Positions 56,701 through 64,000 of a stretch of 64,000 bases of DNA are shown one piece after another. A program made the translations under genes and the position numbers. The DNA is from Hymenopus coronatus. Lineage: Eukaryota > Arthropoda > Insecta > Mantodea > Hymenopodidae. The notes beneath the pieces were generated by a model that worked only from the letters and a program-made list of their open reading frames with translations, searched no databases and had not been told where the DNA came from. Each line of letters opens with the position of its first letter. Within the stretch, counting starts at the first letter, position 1. The stretch covers positions 13,437,001 through 13,501,000 of the forward strand of contig CM060899.1 of assembly GCA_030762935.1 (NCBI GenBank), read 5' to 3'.

Positions 56701-57444
56701 AATATTCCCTACTGTCACGATTGAATTTTTCATCTCATTCACCTCCTCCGATGCAGCCTTTTGATGTTTGTCCCGTCAGTGTGCGGAAGACCTAAGCAAC
56801 ACCTATTTTGCTTTATATCATCCACCGACCTATATCCTTCCATCATTTGCTCCCATAGCAATTCGCGTGCATGTAGATTTCAATTGCTCTTCTAGATTTA
56901 TATACATATATTAGTTAGCTATTTAGGATTATTAGCTCCTGCTACATGAACACAGATCTTTCTTATCTCCGTGGTCCTTTCCCACAGTTTCTGCGTGTAC
57001 TCCGAATCGGGTGCTCTTTGGTAAGACCAGTTGAGGAGTCACACCCACTTAGTCCTTTTCTAGGCCCGCTTCTCCTTGGATGTCTCCTTGACTGTATGTC
57101 AAGGATAGATTTGGAGCTGCACCGTGTTACCGCTAACTGGAAGTGCAATGTAATGATCACAAGTCTCCTGAAACCCTTTGTCCACGAATAGGCAGGGGGT
57201 GTATACAGGAGGGCCACAGGTGATTATAGCTCTGGTAAGGGCCTAAAGTAGCCCTTTCCGATGGTGCAAATTTTAAATTAGAAATAGGTAGTGATGGTTG
57301 GGGAACTCTTATGATGTATTCTCAGAGCTCAGACGCAAAAGAGGTCTCTGCGCCGGCACACACCGGGATGTTATGGTGTATTTTCTTTCTTCACCTCCTC
57401 ATGGCAGACTGACGCCGACAGTTCCTGACGGGGGTCTTCTGATT

Positions 57445-58435
57445 ATGGCTACTCCGCGCACTTCCTTGTCGTCAGAGAGTGGGGCTCTCTCTGGCGCGGC
57501 TCTTCGGCCTCAGATTGACGACCTTGCAATGAAGACGGCTTCTTCCCCAAATCCTGCCTCTAATAGGAAGAGCTACCTAGACAATCCTTTCGACCTTGCC
57601 ACAGGTTTTGGAAAGACGGGGTTTCTCGTTATAAGTTGTTCTGAGGAGAGCAAATTCATGCATAAAGTCAGTGCATGCCGATTAGCCCGCTCCCTTAATA
57701 TACTGGTTCGTCCACTCCGTACGGTAACCGGGCACGTAATGGTATCCTACTTCTCGAGGCGAAGCCTAATAACCAGATCGATTTGCTGATGTCCCTCAAA
57801 TCCATATATGGTATTTCTGTTATCTTAACGCTCACTAAAATTTGTGTAAAGGTGTGGTCATCCACGAGGTGTTTGCTAACGAGACTTGAAAGTCTTCTTT
57901 GAACTGGAGGGCGTGGTTGATATTTACCGCGTGAAGCGCAAGCTGGATCGACAGTTGGTACCCAGTTCCACCTTCATTTTGACATTTGATAAACCGTCCT
58001 TACCTGAGTGCATTTCCATTGACTTCTTTAGCCTCTGTGTACGTCCGTATATCTCCAATCCCATGCGCTGCTTCAAATGCCAGAAGTTTGGTCATACCTC
58101 CCAGCATTGTTGCCCTGAGTACACTGTTTGTATGTTATGCAGAGAGAAGCCTCACCCCACTGTGTTAACTGTGATGGTGCCCATGTCTTGAATTCTAAAG
58201 ACTGTCCTAGGTGGCAAATCGAAAAGAAGATACAGGTTCTTTGGGTCACGGAAAAGTTATCATACTCCGAGGCTGATCTACAGTATAAGCTTCGACATCC
58301 TATTGAGCTTTCACATCGTTATACTACAGTTACCGCCAACCTGACTCCAGCTTTTGAATTCCGATTCCTGTATCCAGTTGCTGAACCTGTTATCAGTCAG
58401 CCTACTAGGTCCCAAATTCGCTCCTTACACTGTTA
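57445..58435 (+). pseudogene. ORF1 of the 3'-truncated LINE
   Basis: Begins MATPRTSLSSESGALSGA at 57445. After frameshifts near 57745 and 57880 it continues GVVDIYRVKRKLDRQLVPSS, then MRCFKCQKFGHTSQHC, an intact knuckle, then, in another frame, CVNCDGAHVLNSKDCPRW. It is homologous to, but clearly diverged from, the 54149-55246 ORF1. Confidence 0.8.
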
Positions 58436-58769
58436 GACAGGTGACCACCTAACCTTCTGCTCTTCTTTCGATACTTCATCGCCGATATTCAAGGTTATCA
58501 CTACTCTTTATAAGTAGACTGTATCAAGTTCCAGTTCCACCGTGCCTGCAAATCTGCCGTTTACCAGTGCCTCTCGGAAACAGGGACGCGGTAGTCGTAA
58601 GACATCCCTATCTCTCCTACTTCCAGTACTAAAATTAGCAAAGTCGATCACCGGATATCCTCTGAAAGTGATGCTGACTCATCGTCAATGGAAGTGACGA
58701 CTGAGGACTCTAGTTTTCCGGGTGCAAAGCATCACTCACAACAGCACCACCGAAACTCAAACGCAGACT

Positions 58770-60040
58770 ATGAATTATCTCTTCTGGAATTTTAATGGCT
58801 ACCGCTCCCTTATTGAAGAGTTGCAGCTTCTTATCTTCCGATCGATTCCCTTCTTATCTGTCTTCAACAAACGTGCCTTTCAGAACAAAAACCACTGTGT
58901 TTGCGTGAATACACAATGTATCGCAGGGACCTTAATGATGGGTTCCATGTCCACGTGATGGGTGAGAATTCCACGTTTCTAGGCAAGTTAATCTTGCTAC
59001 CAACCTTCAGTCTATTAGTGTTGAACTCTTCTTTCCCAACCTAACCCTCTCAATATGCAACACGTCTCTACCGCCTGATATACACATCCCTGACTCTGAC
59101 CTTGGTAATCTAAGGTCGGTTCTCCCTACTCCTTGCATAGTAGGAGATTTTAACTCCCACAACTCTATTTGAGGTTCTCATTGCACCTGTCCGAGAGGAA
59201 CAGTGACTGAGAGGCTTCTAGACATCTCAACTTGGTCCTATTAAACAGAGGAAATTTCCTGTACTCAGCTCTGTCTCTCATCTGGCTCCTTTTCAGCCCT
59301 TGATTTAGCGTTATATAGCCCCTCTATTGCGCTTTCCTTTGAATGGAGCGTCCTCCAGGAAACTTCTGGCAGCGACAATTTTCCCGTACTTCATTTTTTG
59401 AATCACCTAGCCCCCCCCCCTATCTGTCTCTCTCTCCTTCAAAGTGACGGTTTTCGAAAGCTGATTGGGCTGTGTTTCATACCTATCTTTTTTCTTTATG
59501 GGGGGGGGGGGTTTCCAATGTGGATGTCATTTTACTGGCGCTGGCCTCTCAGCCGCCTGTTCTTCTAATCCACAGTCCTCTGGAGGCAGTAGACGGCCAC
59601 TATACCATGCTGGAATATTGCCTGCGCGAAAGCCGTTTGTGCCCAAAAAGCAGCACCTTAAGCACCATCCCACGATGGAAAATGTCATAACATACAAGAA
59701 ACTGAAACCTCGTGCACAGAAAATCAATTGGGAAAGTAAACCAGCCTCTTGGAATATTTGCATTTCCTCGCCTCTCCCAACAAGCCTTCCTCCGAAGTGG
59801 AAAGTACGCAAAATTAAGGGCCGTTCCTCTCCTCCTCCTACTGTTTGCGAGTTGTACAACGGCTCCATTGTCAAAGTACCATCTGCAGTTCCAAAAGTGT
59901 TGCCTCTCACTATGAGACGGTCTCGAATTCCGGAAATTATATTTCGGAATTTCTGGCTAATAAAGCACTAGATAAACGGCGTACACTAGGCTCCTCTTCT
60001 CATTACGGTGAGGACTACATTGCGGCCATTGCTTTGCCAG
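58770..60040 (+). pseudogene. ORF2 N-terminal part of the 3'-truncated LINE
   Basis: Starts MNYLFWNFNGYRSLIEELQL. Later pieces include PCIVGDFNSHNSI-stop-GS, SFSALDLALYSPSIALSF and SGSDNFPVL, the endonuclease end. Then come the linker blocks INWESKPASWNICISSPL, WKVRKIKGRSSPPP and FLANKALDKRRTLGSSS. Multiple frameshifts and stops occur, and a G-run lies at about 59500-59511. The frame is lost at about 60040, where zinc-finger codons start. Confidence 0.78.
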
Positions 60041-61165
60041 AGTTTCAGAAGACCTTACAAATATGAGAATTGTAAGAAGTCCTTTAAAATCATATACCTC
60101 TTACAGTAGCATATTCTGGTACATTCAGACACAAGACATACAGATGTGAGAGTTCTGAGAAGTCCTTCTAAAGCAAATATCTCTTACAGCAGCATTTTCT
60201 GATATATTCAGACACATTATTTAAATGTGACAAGTGCCAGAAATCTTTCAAATGTCCCATTTGCAGCAGCATATACTGTTACATTCACACACAAGATAAC
60301 ACAAATGTGAAAGGTGTCAGAAATCCAGTTTAGACCAACATATTCTCTTACATTTTGACACGAGACCATACAGATTTTAGATATGTGAGAAATCTCTAAA
60401 GGAAGCACCTATTAAAGCACCATATACTGTTACATTCACACACAAGACCATACAAATGTGAGAGGTGTCAGAAATCCTTTAAATGGAAGTCCAGTTTAGA
60501 CCAACATATACTCTTACATTTTGACATGAGACCATACAGATTTTAGATATGTGAGAAGTCTCAAAAGGAAGCACCTGTTACAGCAGCATAAATTCTGATA
60601 AATTCAGACACAAGACCATACAAACATGGGAAATGTGTAAAGTCTTTCAAAATTGAAGCACAACTTAAGACATATCCTGTTATTCTGTTGCGAGAGCATA
60701 TGATATTAAAAGTTCTGAAACAGTAGTTTCACTAAGAGAAACATATTTCACTACATTATGATATAAAGCTATATAAATTCTGCAAACATGAGGACTCTTC
60801 AATTTGAATCATTACTGCAGCATATTCTGTTGCACTTAGATGTAACGAAATAGAAACATGTTAGCTTTAAGAAGTAATTACAATTAAAGTGCAATTCTGA
60901 CAGGCACATTACAATACAGACTAATCTAAAGTCATACTAAGCTGACTGTTATACAAAGTTATTTAAATGAAAAGCTAGTTTCCAACATCACAGCCTATTA
61001 CAATACAATACAAATGGTTTTGTATCTAATGAAAGTACTATTTTAAAAAGATTAATTAAGAGTAGGTTTTTTGTTATTTCATGGCCATACAAATGTAACA
61101 CATGGGCAGATTCTTTCAAAGGTAGACTAACTTGGAGCTGCATATTTAATTAATTTCAGGTACTA
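60041..61165 (+). pseudogene. Decayed C2H2 zinc-finger array
   Basis: The + strand shows repeated finger remnants: RRPYKYENCKKSFK (60046), ILVHSDTR, HTRPYKCERCQKSFKWKSSL (60450-60509, nearly intact), MRPYRF-stop-ICEKS, SDTRPYKHGKCVKSFKIEAQ and PYKCNTWADSFKGRLTW (61083). Linker SDTRPYKC matches that of the intact gene at 9241-10449. Frame breaks and stops in every finger rule out a functional protein. It is a duplicated relative, not a copy of the same exon. Confidence 0.82.
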
Positions 61166-61229
61166 TATTTTATAGATTGGAGCTATTGTATGTGAGCTAT
61201 TTTTGCTTTTCAACCTCCAATGGGGCATA

Positions 61230-62140
61230 ACAGAAAAACAAATGTGGTCCGTAAACTGATTTTATTGCCTAAAGTCAGTTCCAGTCAGAGCTATTTTATC
61301 AAATAGTCATCGGAAAATTGAAATATTTGTCATCTATAAAAAAACTTTTCTGTACTCTCTTCATAGAAGGTTACTGCCAGCAAATGGGGGTAGATATTTT
61401 AGCATCTTAAAGTTCTCCATTGGTGCACAAGTACTGTCCTCCCAGACACCACTTAAGCTGCTGAAAGAGATGAAATTCAGTTGAACTGTATGCCAAAAAT
61501 GTGAATACTTCTCAATGAAACTGAGTAAGTAGCTGTTTAACTACTTCAACAGCATAGGTTTTGCATTATCATGAAGCAAAATAATTCCAAATGACAGCAT
61601 ACCTCTTCTTTTATTTTTAATACCTCTTCGCAGGTGATGTAATGTCTGACAGTTCACATTTCCAGTTATCCTGATCCATAAATTCCATAACTAACACAAC
61701 CTTCTTTCCCAGAAAACAGTAACCATGGTGTTCCTGTTGCTGAAAGTTTGTTTGAACTTTATAAATGTTTTTGGGGAGTTTTAAATGTGCATTATTTTTT
61801 AGGTTGTTCTTTTGATAATGGATTGTCATAAAGATTCCATATTTCGTTCCCTGTCACAATGGATTCCAAAAACTCATCCCCATCAGCAACATAACAAATG
61901 GCTGACCCCTTAATTTGAGTTTTGTCGTCCTCAGACAGTTTTTAGGAACCCAGTGTACACAAAGATTTCTATAGCCTAGTTATTCTGAACAATCATGTAT
62001 ATAGTTGATGTTGAAATATTCAGAAAATCTGTAGACAACACATTGATGATAACCATCATTAACATCGATTCAGCCTTCTTTAAATGTTTTATATCATTCA
62101 TGCCCTACACCTTCAGTCATAACGTTTATACTGTAAATAT
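61230..62140 (-). pseudogene. Mariner transposase, minus strand, broken
   Basis: Reading down from about 62140: FKEGWIDVNDGYHQCVVYRF, LGYRNLCTLGS-stop-KLSEDD, GDEFLESIVTGNEIWNLYDN, YKVQTNFQQQEHHGYCFLGK, VVLVMEFMDQDNW, LLTQFH-stop-EVF and TEFHLFQQLKWCLGGQ. The first catalytic Asp falls in TGNEIW, where TGDETW is usual, so it is Asn here. Frameshifts and stops abound. N-terminal MASII-like codons lie beyond the SINE at about 62440. Confidence 0.75.
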
Positions 62141-62187
62141 GGCCCATGAATTTCTACTGCACTATTCCTTTCTGCCTGTAGAAAATG

Positions 62188-62397
62188 ACTAATGCTTCAC
62201 AACTTGCACCTAGACGACCCAAGTTTAATCATAAGTGACCGCATGTGAGATTTGTGGTGGTCAAGGCAGCACAGGTGCAGGTTCTCCGGTTTCTCCCACC
62301 ATCGCATTCCACCGGTGCTCCATGCTCATTTCATGTATTACCAGTGTTATCGCCTGCAGTGCCACAAGTAGTAAAAGCTGGCTTTAAACAATACCAA
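62188..62397 (+). mobile_element. SINE1, nearly complete, inside the mariner remnant
   Basis: The body matches SINE1 (GTGACCGCATGTGAGATTTG, ATCGCATTCCACCGGTGCTC, TGCAGTGCCACAAGTAGTAA, CTTTAAACAATACCAAAAAG). The A-box head is degraded at the left edge. Confidence 0.75.
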
Positions 62398-62399
62398 AA

Positions 62400-62460
62400 A
62401 GTAAATTCATAGCTTGGATTTGTTAGGAGAATGATGCTGGCCATGTTAAAGTCCCTGTAG
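62400..62460 (-). pseudogene. Possible N-terminus of the mariner remnant
   Basis: The minus strand starting near 62443 reads MASIILLTNPSYEF and breaks at the SINE junction. Many mariner proteins begin MASxI. The piece is too short to be sure. Confidence 0.3.
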
Positions 62461-64000
62461 CTTAGCTCTGAGTAATGTATTGATCTCGACCTTGGAGGAC
62501 GAAATGCCAGATTAGCTGTACATTGGCACACCATGCAGCTCCAATTCATTATTTGGTCATGTAGCAGAACAATTGTAGGTAAAAAAAAAAAACCCTGTTC
62601 TTAAAAACTTCAGGTGAAAGTTATACTTAAAAATGTACATTTGCTCTCTGCAAACACAGAACCTTAAAAATGTTATGCTTAACATAATAATATAACTCTC
62701 TTTGTGAAAATAAGCTCATTTATTTGTGACATGTGTGCAGAAGTTCATTGAGAGTAATCTTTAAACGCTCACACTAATTGAGTTAACAGAACACAGGTGA
62801 GTATTCTAGGAAGATCATCAATTAAGTCACATTTAAAATAACATTTTCTTCCCCATTAGTACCATATATTATAAGAATATAAGGACTTTGAGCAGTGCTC
62901 AAGTACATCATATATCATTTGAATACAAAACCACAGGAAGCTCAGAATTGTGAAGGTATCTCAACTAGAGATCTTATTTAAGATTCAGTTTTTATTGCAA
63001 TTATTTAAAAACTTATTTAAAATTAATGATATCGGAAAGAACTTCAGACACAAAATGCAAACATAAAATCAACCCTTTTTCATTTATAAAAAAAGCTATT
63101 TTTTTTTTTTTCATTTACACAGTTCAGTGCTCTTTGGAACATAATCTATAAACCGAAAAGTTAAACAAATGTCAATGTTATATTGAAAATCTAAATCTAT
63201 TAATATCAGCAAAAAGAAACAAACAAATGCTGGAGGAAACTTTTAAAACTTAGGTAATTATTACAAGTACTATGTTAGAAACTCCTAAATAGATTGCTAA
63301 GTCAGCCTTAGAGTAAAAAATAGTAAGCATAAAGAAAATCCATTGAGCTCTAGCAACTGTTTTTTGTTCATAGTGTTTAATGCCCACTGGCAACCTTTAT
63401 ATCAACTGATGTAAAATGTCTACTTCAAACAATATGAAAGCAAAAGATGTGCAGTGTTTAAGAAGAGGTTCTTTGATGTTCATAAAGGCAGAAGGTGTTA
63501 TAAATAATCAGCTGGGAAGAGACAGGGAAATAATATTTTTTTTAAAATAACTTCATGCAAAAGCAAACATTAAAATTGTTATTCTGAGCCTTCAGTCATA
63601 TCTGAATGAGCTCGACACGTAGGATTCCCTGCTTCACAATTCTAATAAATAAGAGAATATGATTAAAACATGACATGGTCGACTTTTAGAAAGAAAAAAA
63701 AAAAAAGAATTTTTACGGTAGAAAAGTGTTTCCCCATGCTTTCTAAAATTAAAGCTATTTTGTCAGCAAAGAGACACACTCGATCTAAAATAAATTCTTA
63801 GGGAAACATTTATATTAGATTATGAAGGGCAGATTAAGTGTTTCCACTATTTCTGACGCGGTATCGAGAAATAATTGCTCAAATGGTGATTTTTTAAATA
63901 CTAAACAGCTTTATAATAATAGTATTAGCAGCACAAATGAAGATAGACTAATCACGCAAAAAACAGATACATGTGGCGAAGGAATGTACTGCAGGAAACT
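62461..64000. other. No gene recognised (about 1.5 kb)
   Basis: AT-rich DNA to the window edge. ATAGTGTTTAATGCCCACT at about 63372-63390 may be the tip of a SINE1 tail in minus orientation, too short to call. Confidence 0.35.

Larger units (their letters stand above)
56387..60040 (+). mobile_element. 3'-truncated I-group LINE (subfamily different from 49852)
   Basis: A 5' region with two related starts (CCCCAGGGGCCAACTACGG at 56387 and CAGGGGCCTACTACTG at 56541) leads to a broken ORF1 (57445 to about 58435) and ORF2 (58770 to about 60040). There is no RT, RNase H or tail. LINEs normally lose their 5' end, so the missing 3' end points to a later deletion or rearrangement at the junction with zinc-finger sequence near 60040. 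Confidence 0.85.

Overview
The window is repeat-dense, AT-rich DNA from an animal nuclear genome, most likely an arthropod and probably an insect. The reasons are I-group LINEs with an RNase H domain, Penelope-like elements, mariner and piggyBac remnants, tRNA-derived SINEs of a type common in insects, and a C2H2 zinc-finger gene with introns. I cannot place the species or order from sequence alone. No operons, bacterial genes, CRISPR arrays or credible structural RNA genes are visible.

Host genes are few. (1) A minus-strand exon at 9241-10528 encodes an intact 11-finger C2H2 protein and looks like a last exon. A possible first coding exon of a zinc-finger-type gene lies on the same strand at 41197-41343, ending in an IKQE-bearing leader and a clean splice donor. 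(2) Two plus-strand exon-like segments at 47810-47965 and 48510-48629 have matching splice phase. They sit 200 bases downstream of a perfect RFX X-box and an adjoining CRE-like motif, but the first contains a TAG. (3) A rotted zinc-finger array at 60040-61165 uses the same unusual linker as the intact gene.

Region by region: 1-209 is the 5' tip of a LINE whose body lies to the left; 268-625 LINE endonuclease remnant; 1025-2690 decayed Penelope-like RT; 2690-3055 and 3056-5580 two LINE 3' ends meeting tail to tail; 7670-7915 complete SINE1; 9241-10528 zinc-finger exon; 11915-12319 mariner remnant cut by a Penelope copy (12320-13060); 14374-16882 a DNA transposon with paired terminal motifs and a DGxxGQNKN-type transposase; 17385-21020 an old LINE split by a younger LINE with a 13-bp target duplication; 21457-22735 palindrome, exact duplicate and tandem repeats; 22964-28640 degraded full-length I-group LINE; 30206-31225 mariner-like transposon; 33045-38520 SINEs, LINE tails, two more transposase remnants and a palindromic MITE; 39237-39626 satellite-like repeats; 39940-40883 piggyBac remnant with its core missing; 41549-49506 a cluster of a noncoding repeat, called family X here, in alternating orientations; 49852-55705 near-complete I-group LINE broken by two TGA codons and a frameshift; 56387-60040 3'-truncated LINE fused to the zinc-finger pseudogene; 61230-62460 mariner remnant with a SINE inside.

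The autonomous LINEs are the probable machinery for the SINEs. The SINE1 tail resembles the tail of the I-group LINE, which carries a perfect 9-bp hairpin before a CAT-type repeat. All reading frames for mobile proteins in the window are broken, so no element here is evidently active. Several insertions do keep perfect or near-perfect target duplications, so some activity was recent.
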